A DNA stretch of 64,000 nucleotides from DATAVK01 sp036267755 (GTDB lineage Bacteria > Actinomycetota > Actinomycetes > JAFAQI01), in the NCBI GenBank assembly GCA_036267755.1, contig DATAVK010000077.1, forward strand, positions 15,093 to 79,092. The letters run 5' to 3'. Positions 7,603 through 16,378 of the stretch are shown here, one piece after another. A program made the translations under genes and the position numbers. The notes beneath the pieces are model-generated. The model was not told where the DNA came from, made no database searches, and saw only the letters and a program-made list of their open reading frames with translations. Position 1 is the stretch's first letter; each line of letters starts with the position of its first letter.

Positions 7603-9168
7603 GTGGTCACCGAACGCTTGGTCAACAAGGCGTCCGAGCTGCTGTCCCACCGGCTGGGACGGCGCGGCTTCCTGGTGCGCACCGCCGTCGTCGGCTCGGC
7701 CCTCGCGACGTCCGGTCTGGACTACGTGCTCAAGCCGCAGAGCGCCTATGCGTCGGTGTGCGGGAGCGGCTCGTCCTGCTCATCCGGGTGGACGGCGATG
7801 TGCTGCACCATCCACGAGGGCGTCAACCAGTGCCCGCCCGGGAGCTTCGCCGGCGGCTGGTGGAAGGCCGACGGCGCCAGCCTGTGTGGTGGCAAGGCCC
7901 GCTACTACATCGACTGCCAGGGTGAGTGCACCCACTGCGGCTGCGGCGGCGGAGCCTTCTGCGCCTCGCACTGCCTGAACTGCCGGAGTCACTGCGCCGA
8001 CGGCTCCTGCGACAAACGGCACGTCTGCCACAACGTCTTCCGGTACGGCCAGTGCGACCGCAACCGGCACTGCTCGGGCCCTGTGCTGTGTCGCGCGATC
8101 TCGTGCACGCCGCCGTGGAAGTGGGCCGACTGCAGTGATGCCAGCGCCACCGATAACGCGACCCGGACCCACTCCGCGTCCTGCCTGTCCGGCTGGACCC
8201 ACATCGCTAAGCGATACACCGCCCTCGGATCGCAGGGATCGGTCCTCGGCGCCTCCGTCAACGGTGAGCACACCTCCGGGCACGCCAAGATCCAGCACTA
8301 CGTCCATGGCCGGATGTACTGGTCGCAGGACACCGGTGCGCACTATCTCATCGGAAGGGTGGTCCACCGGTACGACGTGATCGGCCAGAACCATTCGCCG
8401 CTCGGCCTGCCGACCTCGGACGCCAAGCGACTCCCCGACCACGGTCTGGCGGCGCACTTCCAGCACGGCGCGATCTACGAGCGACCGAACGGCAATGCTC
8501 ACGCGATATGGGGGACGGTCTATACGAAGTGGCATCAACTCGGTGACCAGACCGGCCCACTCGGATATCCGACGAGCGACGTGGTCGACATCGTGTCCGG
8601 CGGGGTGCGGGCGACGTTCGTGCACGGCGGCATCTACAACGGCCCCGACACCGCTGCCCACGCAGTCTGGGGACCGCTCTACACGACGTACGTCGGGCTA
8701 GACCAACAGGCGGGCCTGCTCGGCTTCCCCCGCAGCGACGTGACGGTGAACGCTGATGGGGTTGGCAGCCACGTCCGCTTCGTCGACGGGATCGTCGAGC
8801 GGGACCCGGCCGGCGAGGTGCACTCGCTGTGGGACGCAGTGGGCACCGCGTACATCGCGCTGGGGGCCGACGCGTCGCCGTTGGGGTATCCCACAACGGA
8901 CGTCGAGACCGGCAGCGATTCGCCTGACGGGGAGACCTTCGCCAGGTTCGCGACTTTCGTCAACGGCACACCAACCCTCAGCGGTTCCATCACGCTGGCC
9001 CCGGAAGCCACGACAGCGTTCGGTGTGTGGGGCCCGATCTACACGCAATGGCAAAAAGACGGCGGCGCCACTGGCGCCCTGGGCTATCCGATTTCGAACG
9101 TGACGACCAACTCCGACGGCACCCAGACGTGCACGTTCCAGCACGGGACTCTCACGTACAACCCGTGA
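7603..9168 (+). CDS. Tat-exported MauA-like cysteine-rich protein fused to LGFP repeats
   Basis: 521 residues. A twin-arginine signal (LGRRGFL, residues 18-24, cut near AYA-S 50/51) is followed by a domain at about 52-190 holding 22 cysteines. Its spacing (CPPG..GWWKADG..C..YYIDCQGECTHCGC) recalls the methylamine dehydrogenase light chain. From memory of MauA, Trp86/87 would match the first TTQ tryptophan, but the second appears replaced by Phe146 in NVFRYGQC. Residues 195-521 hold six LGFP-type repeats (SPLGLPTSD, GPLGYPTSD, GLLGFPRSD, SPLGYPTTD and others), a module thought to bind the cell envelope. GTG start with a strong AGGAGGA six bases upstream. Upstream MauE/MauD-like genes probably form its disulfides. 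No heavy chain (MauB) or MauG is present. Confidence 0.85.
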   Translation: MVTERLVNKASELLSHRLGRRGFLVRTAVVGSALATSGLDYVLKPQSAYASVCGSGSSCSSGWTAMCCTIHEGVNQCPPGSFAGGWWKADGASLCGGKARYYIDCQGECTHCGCGGGAFCASHCLNCRSHCADGSCDKRHVCHNVFRYGQCDRNRHCSGPVLCRAISCTPPWKWADCSDASATDNATRTHSASCLSGWTHIAKRYTALGSQGSVLGASVNGEHTSGHAKIQHYVHGRMYWSQDTGAHYLIGRVVHRYDVIGQNHSPLGLPTSDAKRLPDHGLAAHFQHGAIYERPNGNAHAIWGTVYTKWHQLGDQTGPLGYPTSDVVDIVSGGVRATFVHGGIYNGPDTAAHAVWGPLYTTYVGLDQQAGLLGFPRSDVTVNADGVGSHVRFVDGIVERDPAGEVHSLWDAVGTAYIALGADASPLGYPTTDVETGSDSPDGETFARFATFVNGTPTLSGSITLAPEATTAFGVWGPIYTQWQKDGGATGALGYPISNVTTNSDGTQTCTFQHGTLTYNP

Positions 9169-9169
9169 A

Positions 9170-9188
9170 CTGGACCGCCCGCGGTCAG
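9170..9188. terminator. Bidirectional hairpin between convergent genes
   Basis: GACCGC-CC-GCGGTC (9173-9186) forms a perfect inverted repeat, extendable with one bulge, between the stop of the MauA-like gene (9168) and the stop of the convergent gene (9185). There is no U-tract, as is common for actinobacterial terminators. The two-base loop is tight, so function is only likely. Confidence 0.4.
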
Positions 9189-10645
9189 CCGATGGTGGGG
9201 CGGTGCATCGCCGGAGCCTCGGGCGCGACGGCGGTCGGCTCGGGGCGCCGGGGACCGAGTCGCATCAGCGTCGCCGTGGAACCGGCGGGGACGAACTCCC
9301 GCATGCCTCGCTCCGCGGTCGACTTGGGCGTGTCCACCACGATCGGGTGCTCCTTGGCGTACGCGTCCTGCCGGATTCCGGTGACCTGCCAGGACACCTC
9401 GAGGCCGGACGTGCCGCCGGCGATCTGGAACCGGTTGTTCTTGACCGTGCTGGCTACGTAGACCGGGGCGTGCGCGCCAATCGTCGTCAGCTGGTAGCGG
9501 AAGTCGCGATTCAGCGCGCCGAAGTACTCGGGGAGCTCGACGGTGGCCTTGCCGTCGCCGTCCAGCACGACGTTGCCGTTGTAGACGTTCATCATGTCCG
9601 GCGACTCGACGAACGAATGCGACAGCCAGCGCTGCTCGGGATCCAGTGGATGGTCGATCTTGAACGACCCGGCGGTCTTCGAGAGCGTGCCGGCCACGTG
9701 GGCATTTCCCTGCGACCAGAGCCCGAACGATGCGGAGTTCGACGCCTGGCCGAACACGCCGTACGTCTGGTTCGTGCCGGTGTCCGTGGCGAGACCGTAC
9801 AGGGCGTACGTCGTGCCCTGGCCCCAGACGCCAACGTAACCGGAGTCGCCGCGGACCCCGGCGGTGCGACCGTTCGCACCCTGGACGCCATACTGCCCGC
9901 CGGTCCCACTCACCGCGGCGCCGTTGACGTTCGACGTCGTGCCGGCGACTCCGGTCGTCGAGCCCGAGCCGTAGACCCCCGTCGACCCGGCTCCGTACAC
10001 CCCGTACGTACTTCCTGACCCGTAGCTGCCATACGTGCTGCCGGAGGCGTAAAGGCCATAGCCGCCCCCCGAGGCGTACATGCCGACGCTTCCGCTGCTG
10101 GTGGCGCTGAAGATCGCGCCGTAGGACCCGCCGGTGCCACGAACACCCGTGTATCCACCCGTCCCGGAAACGCCATAGGTGCTCGTCGAGGTGCCGCTGA
10201 CACCGGTCCCGGTGCTCGAGGTGCCGCTGATCCCGGTCCCCGCTCCTGCAATGCCGCTGATAGCGCTCGAAGTGCTAGCCGTGCTGGTCGTCGTACCCCG
10301 GAGCGTGATGTCGCGCGTGCTCTTCACATCGAGCTGGGACGCCGGACTCTTCGTCCCGATGCCCACGAGGCCGGCGGCCGTTATCCGCATCCGCTCGGCC
10401 ACAGACGTGTGCTTCGACGTCCGAGTCTTGAAGATCAGGGCTGCCGGATTGGTGGGCCCGAGGAAGTTCTTGCTCGTGACCTTCCGGTTGCCACCGAGCT
10501 TCCATGTGGTGGAGGCCGAGGCCGCGGACGCGTCGTCCGGCGACGCCACTTCCGTCAGCCCAACCGCGGCTGCTGCGGCGGTCCCGGCAAGCAGGAACCG
10601 GCGCGGGAATCGTCGTTCGATGGCATCACTGTCGACAGCAGGCAT
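9185..10645 (-). CDS. Exported Gly/Ser/Thr-rich repeat protein (tail-fibre-like)
   Basis: About 486 residues. The N-terminus has a twin-arginine-like signal (ERRFPRRFLLAG) and an Ala-rich core ending near DDASAAS. Next comes a head resembling many phage-tail or trimeric surface proteins (RMRITAAGLVGIGTKSPASQ LDV type). About 150 residues of short repeats follow, built on G-[VIS]-x-G-T/S and YGSYGSGSTYG units. The C-terminal 170 residues look globular and end in APEAPAMHRPTIG. The ATG at 10645 follows a GGGGGGA box; an ATG at 10666 is also in frame. Function unknown; a surface fibre-like role is inferred from composition. Confidence 0.8.
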   Translation of the reverse strand: MPAVDSDAIERRFPRRFLLAGTAAAAAVGLTEVASPDDASAASASTTWKLGGNRKVTSKNFLGPTNPAALIFKTRTSKHTSVAERMRITAAGLVGIGTKSPASQLDVKSTRDITLRGTTTSTASTSSAISGIAGAGTGISGTSSTGTGVSGTSTSTYGVSGTGGYTGVRGTGGSYGAIFSATSSGSVGMYASGGGYGLYASGSTYGSYGSGSTYGVYGAGSTGVYGSGSTTGVAGTTSNVNGAAVSGTGGQYGVQGANGRTAGVRGDSGYVGVWGQGTTYALYGLATDTGTNQTYGVFGQASNSASFGLWSQGNAHVAGTLSKTAGSFKIDHPLDPEQRWLSHSFVESPDMMNVYNGNVVLDGDGKATVELPEYFGALNRDFRYQLTTIGAHAPVYVASTVKNNRFQIAGGTSGLEVSWQVTGIRQDAYAKEHPIVVDTPKSTAERGMREFVPAGSTATLMRLGPRRPEPTAVAPEAPAMHRPTIG

Positions 10646-10805
10646 GGTGTCCCCCCAAGGCCACATGCTCAGCGAATGGCGTCGCCGAGCGCCAATGGTG
10701 CGGCAGCATATGCCAGACGTGCCGACTCTGCGGACTGGCGCTAAGGTTCGCCCCGAACCCGGTTCTAGGGGCTGGGACCGCAGTCACGACCGCGGAGGTT
10801 CCTTC

Positions 10806-11597
10806 GTGCCAGCGCTGCTCGATGTCGACCGCATCAGCGTCCGGTTCGGTGGGCTGACCGCGCTCACCGAGGTCTCGGCGTCGGTTGCTGACGGTGAGGT
10901 GGTCGGGGTCATCGGACCCAACGGCGCCGGGAAGACGACGCTGTTCAACGTGGTCTGCGGCTTCGTCCGCCCGAGCGAAGGATCGCTGCGCTGGCGCGGC
11001 GCGACCCTGTCGCGGCACCGCCCGCACCAGCTCGCCGGACTTGGCATTGCGCGCACCCTGCAGAGCCTCGGGCTGTTCACCAACCTCTCCGTCCTCGACA
11101 ACGTCGTCGTGGGCGCCGACCATCACGCTCGCTCCTGGTTCGGCTCAGGACTGTTCGCACTTCCGCGTGGCGATCGTGACGAGCGGGAGCTGCGCGAGCG
11201 CGCGTTGCGCACCCTCGAGGAGCTCGGCATCGCCGACACAGCGGCACGGATGCCCGACCAGCTGCCCTACGGCGTCCAGAAGCGGGTCGCGCTCGCCCGC
11301 GCGATCGTGGCGGACCCGGCCCTGCTGCTGCTCGACGAGCCGGCCTCCGGGCTCTCGAGTGCGGAGATGGACGACCTCGCGACGTTGATCCGCGAGCTGT
11401 CGGGGCGAATGGGTGTGCTGCTCGTCGAGCACCACATGGACCTCGTCATGTCGGTCTGCGACCGGATCTGTGTCCTTGACTTCGGTCGGTGCATCGCGAC
11501 CGGCACGCCGGAGGAGATCCGCGAGGACCCGAACGTCCTCGAGGCCTACCTCGGCGAAGCCGTCGACGCCTCTACCGAGGAGGTCCGTGATGCTTGA
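10806..11597 (+). CDS. livG: Branched-chain amino acid-type ABC transporter ATPase (LivG-like)
   Basis: 263 residues. Walker A GPNGAGKTT at about residue 37, LivG-type insertion after the first strands, signature region LPYGVQKRVALARAIV, Walker B LLLLDEPASGL and the H-loop LLVEHHMD. The GTG at 10806 has GGAGG seven bases upstream; the frame is open further left but only through antisense of the neighbouring gene. First gene of a complete importer (ATPase, ATPase, permease, permease, binding protein). Hydrophobic amino acids are the classical substrate, but aromatic acids are also carried by this family. Confidence 0.95.
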   Translation: MPALLDVDRISVRFGGLTALTEVSASVADGEVVGVIGPNGAGKTTLFNVVCGFVRPSEGSLRWRGATLSRHRPHQLAGLGIARTLQSLGLFTNLSVLDNVVVGADHHARSWFGSGLFALPRGDRDERELRERALRTLEELGIADTAARMPDQLPYGVQKRVALARAIVADPALLLLDEPASGLSSAEMDDLATLIRELSGRMGVLLVEHHMDLVMSVCDRICVLDFGRCIATGTPEEIREDPNVLEAYLGEAVDASTEEVRDA

Positions 11598-12297
11598 GCT
11601 CACCGACGTCGTGACGACGTACGGCGCCGTGCACGCACTCGACGGCGTCTCGATCTCCGTGCCGGACGGGACGATCCTCGCGGTCCTCGGCGCCAACGGT
11701 GCGGGCAAGACGACGTTGTTGCGCAGCATCAACGGCCTGGTGCGAGCCCGCTCCGGCAGTATTCGGTACGACGGCCGCGATCTGCTGCGCACCAAGGTGG
11801 AGGATGTCGTGAGCCTCGGGATCGCTCACGTCCCCGAGGGTCGGGGCGTCATCACGGAGCTGACCGTCGAGGAGAACCTGCGGCTGGGCGCGCTGTGGCG
11901 CGGTGACCGCGACGAGTGTGCGACGAACCTGGCGGCGACCTATCAGATGTTCCCGCCGCTCGCGGAGCGCCGGAACAAGGCGGCGGACACGCTCTCCGGC
12001 GGCGAACGCCAGATGCTCGTCGTGGGGCGAGCCTTGATGAGCCGCCCGAAGCTGCTGCTGCTCGACGAGCCGTCCTTGGGGCTGGCGCCTCGCATCACCG
12101 CGCAGATCATGGCCACCCTCCGCCGGTTGCGCGACGAGCAGCAGCTGACCGTCGTCCTCGTCGAGCAGAACGCACGCAGCGCCCTGTCGGTGGCCGACAG
12201 CGCCGTCGTGCTCAACCTCGGCAAGGTGGTTGCGCAGGGCAGCGCCGCCGAGCTGGCCGCCGATGACAAACTTCGACACGCCTATCTGGGGTTCTGA
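11590..12297 (+). CDS. livF: Branched-chain amino acid-type ABC transporter ATPase (LivF-like)
   Basis: 235 residues with Walker A GANGAGKTT, Q-loop, signature LSGGERQML, Walker B LLLLDEPSLGLAP and the LVEQNA H-region typical of LivF. The ATG at 11590 overlaps the livG-like frame by eight bases, indicating coupling. It forms the second nucleotide-binding subunit of the importer. The frame ends three bases before the permease gene. Confidence 0.95.
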   Translation: MLELTDVVTTYGAVHALDGVSISVPDGTILAVLGANGAGKTTLLRSINGLVRARSGSIRYDGRDLLRTKVEDVVSLGIAHVPEGRGVITELTVEENLRLGALWRGDRDECATNLAATYQMFPPLAERRNKAADTLSGGERQMLVVGRALMSRPKLLLLDEPSLGLAPRITAQIMATLRRLRDEQQLTVVLVEQNARSALSVADSAVVLNLGKVVAQGSAAELAADDKLRHAYLGF

Positions 12298-12299
12298 CC

Positions 12300-13184
12300 A
12301 TGACGCCCATCAACCTCATCCTCAACGGCATCGCGTTCGGCAGCATCTACGCGGCTGTGGCGCTGGCCCTGGTGCTGATCTGGCGCTCCACCCGCATCGT
12401 GAACTTCGCGCAGGGCGGGATGCTCATGGTGACGACGTTCATCGCCTACACGCTGGTGCAGGAGCACGGCCAGAACTACTGGGTCGGTCTCGTGGTGGCG
12501 TTGCTTGCCGGCTTGGTCATCGGTGCCGTCGTCGAGCGGGTGCTGGTCCGGCCGGTCGAGGGGGCGTCGCCGCTCAACGCCGTCATCCTGACCCTTGGCC
12601 TGCTGCTCCTCTTGCAGGGTGGCGCCGGGATGATCTGGGGGAACGGGGTTGCGTCGTACCCGCCCGCGTTCTCGACGATCTTCTACCGCGTCGGTCACCA
12701 GGAGCTGCTCTTCTCGCCGAACTACCTGTTCGTCGTGGTCTCCGTGGCTGTCGTCGTGGTGCTGCTGTATCTACTGTTCCAACGCACGTCGATCGGGCTA
12801 CGGATGCGGGCGTCTGCGTTCAGCCCGGAGGTCGCCCGACTGCTCGGCGTACGGGTCGGACGCATGCTCACGCTCGGCTGGGCCCTGGCTGCGGCGGTAG
12901 GTGCGCTAGCTGGTGTGCTGATCGCCGGCACCGCCCCGAACTACATGAACCCGAACGGCTTCGACGCCCTGCTGATCTATGGCTTCACCGCGGCCGTGAT
13001 CGGAGGTCTCGACTCTCCGATCGGCGCGGTCGTCGGGGGCCTGCTGATGGGAATCGCGTTTGCCTTTCTCAACAACTACGTCAGCGTCCAGATCGACACG
13101 TTCTATGCGCTGGTTCTGCTGACGGTCGTCCTGATGGTCCGCCCGTCCGGGTTGTTCAGCCGGACCGCCACGAGAAGGGTGTGA
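12300..13184 (+). CDS. livH: ABC transporter permease (LivH-like)
   Basis: 294 residues, about eight membrane segments, beginning with the typical INLILNGIAFGSIYAAVALA and containing the conserved RIVNFAQGGMLM. It matches the LivH inner-membrane permease of hydrophobic amino acid importers in length and order. It follows livF with a two-base gap and overlaps the next permease start or lies a few bases before it. Confidence 0.94.
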   Translation: MTPINLILNGIAFGSIYAAVALALVLIWRSTRIVNFAQGGMLMVTTFIAYTLVQEHGQNYWVGLVVALLAGLVIGAVVERVLVRPVEGASPLNAVILTLGLLLLLQGGAGMIWGNGVASYPPAFSTIFYRVGHQELLFSPNYLFVVVSVAVVVVLLYLLFQRTSIGLRMRASAFSPEVARLLGVRVGRMLTLGWALAAAVGALAGVLIAGTAPNYMNPNGFDALLIYGFTAAVIGGLDSPIGAVVGGLLMGIAFAFLNNYVSVQIDTFYALVLLTVVLMVRPSGLFSRTATRRV

Positions 13185-13186
13185 CC

Positions 13187-14224
13187 GTGCCGGGCGTCCT
13201 GGGTCGCTCCACGCTGCTGCGCCACGTGCTGTTCGCCGTCATCGGCGGCGCGGCACTGTTCCTGCTGACGCACGAGCTGGGGGAGTTCCGCAACTCCCAG
13301 CTGGCCAATATCGCCTACATCGCTTGCGCCACGGCGGGGCTCACCGTGCTCACCGGCCTGTCCGGCCAGGTGTCCATAGGCCACGGAGCATTCATGTTCA
13401 TCGGTGCCTATACCGCGGCGCTGTTCCTCAAGCACGACCTGGCCGAGCGACTGTTGCAGCACTCTGGCAATGCCAACTTCGGTCTGATCATCGTCCTGCT
13501 CGCAGCAGTTCTGGTCTGCGCTCTGGTGGGCGGCGTCGTCGGTGTCGCGGCAGCCAGGCTGCGCGGCCCCTACCTCGCGGGGATCACGCTTGCGCTGGCG
13601 ATCGGCATCCCCGTCCTGCCGTTGTGGTCGAAGCTAGAAGGGCCGCTCGGCGGGCACGCCGGCCTCCCGGTCAATGCACCGGCACCGCCGACCAGCGTGG
13701 ACTACGTGCGCTTCCAGGCCTGGATCTGTTGTCTGTCGGCGGTCATCGTGATTTTCCTGTTGGCGAACCTGAGCCGGAGCCGGGTCGGGCGGGCATTCCG
13801 CGCCGTCCGTGATGACGAGATCTCCGCTTCACTCGCCGGATTGTCTGTGGCCCGCGTGCAAGTGCTCGCTTTTGTGGTCAGCGCAGCGTGTGCAGGCTTG
13901 TCGGGCGGCCTGTTCGCCATCGTGGCTGGCAGCGTCGGACCGGCGTCGTTCCCGTTGTCGTTGTCGTTCTATTTGTTGGCTGCCATCGTCTTCGGCGGTC
14001 TCGGTTCGTTGGCCGGAGCGGTGTACGGCGCCGTGCTGATCACGTTGCTGCCGAACTGGTCGACCGACATCGCGAACTCGCTGTCGTTGTCGATGCGGGT
14101 GCAGAACAACCTGCCATTGGTGATCCTCGGTGCTGCGCTTATCGTTGCCATGCTGGTGTTCCCAAGCGGGGTGCAGGGACTGCTTCGCCGCGGCTGGGGA
14201 ACGGTCGCGCGGCGCGCTACGTAA
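13187..14224 (+). CDS. livM: ABC transporter permease (LivM-like)
   Basis: About 345 residues with eight to ten membrane spans and the LivM motif GLSGQVSIGHGAFMFIGAYTAA. A second conserved stretch, FVVSAACAGLSGGLFA..GSVGPASF, lies in the C-terminal half. Two GTG starts are possible: 13181 overlaps the livH stop (GTGA), and 13187 has AGAAGG at a better distance, so the latter is preferred. It pairs with the LivH-like permease to form the channel. Confidence 0.93.
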   Translation: MPGVLGRSTLLRHVLFAVIGGAALFLLTHELGEFRNSQLANIAYIACATAGLTVLTGLSGQVSIGHGAFMFIGAYTAALFLKHDLAERLLQHSGNANFGLIIVLLAAVLVCALVGGVVGVAAARLRGPYLAGITLALAIGIPVLPLWSKLEGPLGGHAGLPVNAPAPPTSVDYVRFQAWICCLSAVIVIFLLANLSRSRVGRAFRAVRDDEISASLAGLSVARVQVLAFVVSAACAGLSGGLFAIVAGSVGPASFPLSLSFYLLAAIVFGGLGSLAGAVYGAVLITLLPNWSTDIANSLSLSMRVQNNLPLVILGAALIVAMLVFPSGVQGLLRRGWGTVARRAT

Positions 14225-14318
14225 CGCGACGGACACGATACTCACCGGTAACTCGTCACAGAACGAGATTCGGTCTATGTTGCTCGCAGATCGCCCCGGT
14301 CTGACCCTCGGAGGAGCA

Positions 14319-15653
14319 ATGACCAGAACATCCATTCGCCTTTTCGCTGGCGGCGCGTTGCTCGCCGTCGCGGTCGCCGCATGTGGTGGAAGTAGCAGCG
14401 GTGGCAGTCCTTCGAGCGGCTCGTCCCCGAGCAGCGGCGGCGCCAACACTGCATCCGCGCCCGGCATTACCGCGACGACGGTCACGATCGGCAGCCATCA
14501 GCCACTGACCGGTGTCGCGGCGCCGGGGTACGACGAGATCGCGCCGGCGTCGAACGCCTACTTCCAGTGGGTCAACGCCCACGGCGGCATCAACGGTCGG
14601 AAGATCGTCTACAAGTATCTCGACGACGCCTACAACCCCGCACAGACGGTCACCGTCGTCCACAAGCTGGTCCTACAGGACAAGGTGTTCGCGATCTTCA
14701 ATGGTCTCGGCACCCCCACCCATCAGCAGGTCGTGGCGTACCTCAACTCGCAGAAGATCCCCGACCTGTTCGTGGCTTCCGGCTGCCTGTGCTGGAATAT
14801 GCCGTCCACCCAGCCCGAGACGTTCGGTTGGCAGCCCGACTACACGATCGAGGGCAAGATCCTCGGCCAATACATCACCCAAAAGTTCAAGGGGCAGAAG
14901 GTCGCCGTCTTCGCGCAGGGCGACGACTTCGGCCACAACGGCGTCAAGGGACTGCAGGACGAGGTCCCATCGAGCCAGATCGCGACGATCCAGTACTACG
15001 ACCCGACCAACACCAACGTCGCGCCGCAGGTGCAGAAGCTTGCCCAGTCCGGAGCGAAGATCGTCGTGTCGTTCACGGTGCCGGCGTTCACCGCGCTGCT
15101 CCAGCTCACCGCGTTGCAGCTGAAGTACCAGCCTCAGCTCGTGGTCAGCAACGTCGGGTCCGATCCGAAGACGCTGGCGGGCTTGCTGACGTCGTTCTCG
15201 AAGGGCAAGGCGCCAGGTTCGAAGCTGATCCAGGGGATCATCACCGACGGCTACCTGTCCTCGCCGGCGGACACGAGCAACTCGTGGATCCAGCTGTTCC
15301 AGCAGGTCCATCAGCAGTACATCCCGAAGCTGCCGTTCGACGGCAACGTGGAGTACGGCATGGCGGCGGCGTACACCTTCGTCCAGGCCTTGAAGGCGGC
15401 TGGTCAGAACCCGACCCGGGCAAGCATCGTGTCGGCGATCCAGTCGAGTCACTTCACCGGTCCGGGCCTGGTGCCGTTCGGCTTCTCCAGCTCCTCGCAT
15501 GCCGGCTACACCGGCGTCCAGATCGGAGTCATCAAGGGCAGCGCGATCCACTTGCTCGGGCAGCCGATGACGACCGATGACGGTAGCGGCGCGATCACGC
15601 CGTTCACCACCCAGCAGCCGGCTGCGCCGGCGAACGGGATCCCCTCCAACTGA
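14319..15653 (+). CDS. ABC transporter substrate-binding lipoprotein (LivK-like)
   Basis: 444 residues with a lipoprotein signal peptide (LLAVAVAAC, lipid-modified cysteine about residue 23), a Gly/Ser linker, and a type-1 periplasmic binding fold starting VTIGSHQPLTGVAAPGYDEI. It is the ligand receptor for the importer encoded just upstream. GGAGGAG lies three bases before the ATG. The 94-bp gap after livM may give it extra expression, which is common for binding proteins. The ligand is not predictable; the neighbouring hydrolase and nearby aromatic genes leave amides or aromatic acids open. Confidence 0.93.
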   Translation: MTRTSIRLFAGGALLAVAVAACGGSSSGGSPSSGSSPSSGGANTASAPGITATTVTIGSHQPLTGVAAPGYDEIAPASNAYFQWVNAHGGINGRKIVYKYLDDAYNPAQTVTVVHKLVLQDKVFAIFNGLGTPTHQQVVAYLNSQKIPDLFVASGCLCWNMPSTQPETFGWQPDYTIEGKILGQYITQKFKGQKVAVFAQGDDFGHNGVKGLQDEVPSSQIATIQYYDPTNTNVAPQVQKLAQSGAKIVVSFTVPAFTALLQLTALQLKYQPQLVVSNVGSDPKTLAGLLTSFSKGKAPGSKLIQGIITDGYLSSPADTSNSWIQLFQQVHQQYIPKLPFDGNVEYGMAAAYTFVQALKAAGQNPTRASIVSAIQSSHFTGPGLVPFGFSSSSHAGYTGVQIGVIKGSAIHLLGQPMTTDDGSGAITPFTTQQPAAPANGIPSN

Positions 15654-15731
15654 TCGAGTGACGGGGGTTGTTGGGCACGGCGGCGCGCGTTACGGTTCGT
15701 CTACCGCCGCCAGGCGAAGAGGAGCCGCGCC

Positions 15732-16340
15732 GTGCCCATCAACCCCCAGACCACAGCCGTAGTGCTCATCGAGTACCAGAACGACTTCACCTCTGACGGG
15801 GGTGTGCTGCACGGCGCCGTCGCCGGCGTGATGGACTCCACCGGGATGCTCGAGAACACCCGAGCGCTCGTCGATGCCGCACGTGACGCCGGCGCCACCA
15901 TGATGCACGCACCGATCATGTTCGCCGAGGGCTACAACGAGATCAGCTCGCACCCCTACGGCATCCTCAAGGGGGTCGTTGACGGCAAGGCGTTCGTCAA
16001 GGACTCGTGGGGCGCCGCGATCGTCGACGACCTTGCCCCCGCGGACGGTGACATCGTCATCGAAGGTAAGCGCGGGCTCGACACCTTCGCCAGCACGAAC
16101 CTCGACTTCATCCTGCGCAGCAAGGGAATCACGACGATTGCGCTCGGTGGTTTCCTCACCAACTGCTGTGTCGAGTCCACGATGCGCTCGGGGTACGAGA
16201 ACGGCTACCAGGTGATCACCTTGAGCGACTGTCTCGCAGCAACGTCCGCGGAAGAGCACGACAACGCACTGAAGTTCGACTTCCCGATGTTCTCCGAGCC
16301 GATGGCGTCGAAGGACTTCATCGCCGAGCTAGCCGGCTAG
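15732..16340 (+). CDS. Isochorismatase-like cysteine hydrolase
   Basis: 202 residues of the isochorismatase/nicotinamidase-like fold. The catalytic lysine lies in IEGKRGLDTFAST and the nucleophile in GFLTNCCVESTMRSGYE (about residue 143). At the first catalytic position, where most members have Asp in a D-x-Q-x-D-F motif, this protein has Glu (LIEYQNDF). Such members exist, but it should be noted when assigning activity. It probably hydrolyses an amide or related C-N bond. GTG start at 15732. It stands just after the Liv-type importer and could process the imported compound, an inference from position only. Confidence 0.88.
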   Translation: MPINPQTTAVVLIEYQNDFTSDGGVLHGAVAGVMDSTGMLENTRALVDAARDAGATMMHAPIMFAEGYNEISSHPYGILKGVVDGKAFVKDSWGAAIVDDLAPADGDIVIEGKRGLDTFASTNLDFILRSKGITTIALGGFLTNCCVESTMRSGYENGYQVITLSDCLAATSAEEHDNALKFDFPMFSEPMASKDFIAELAG

Positions 16341-16344
16341 GGCA

Positions 16345-16371
16345 CCCGGCTCCAGCCGGGCGCGCTAGGTT
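16345..16371 (+). promoter_or_regulatory. Palindrome and -10-like element before the M24 gene
   Basis: A perfect palindrome CCCGGCT-CC-AGCCGGG (16345-16360) lies just after the hydrolase stop and may be its terminator or an operator. It is followed by TAGGTT (16366-16371), which fits the actinobacterial -10 consensus TANNNT and ends seven bases before the ATG at 16379. No Shine-Dalgarno is present, so a leaderless transcript is likely. Confidence 0.45.
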
Positions 16372-16378
16372 CCGGCTC

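Noticed and set aside
10179..10805. N-terminal extension of the LivG-like frame
   Set aside because: The extension runs antisense through the repeat-protein gene. The GTG at 10806 has a good ribosome site and gives the family's normal length.
12230..13186. Extension of the LivM-like frame over the livH gene
   Set aside because: It is an out-of-frame reading of livH; the real start is at 13181 or 13187.
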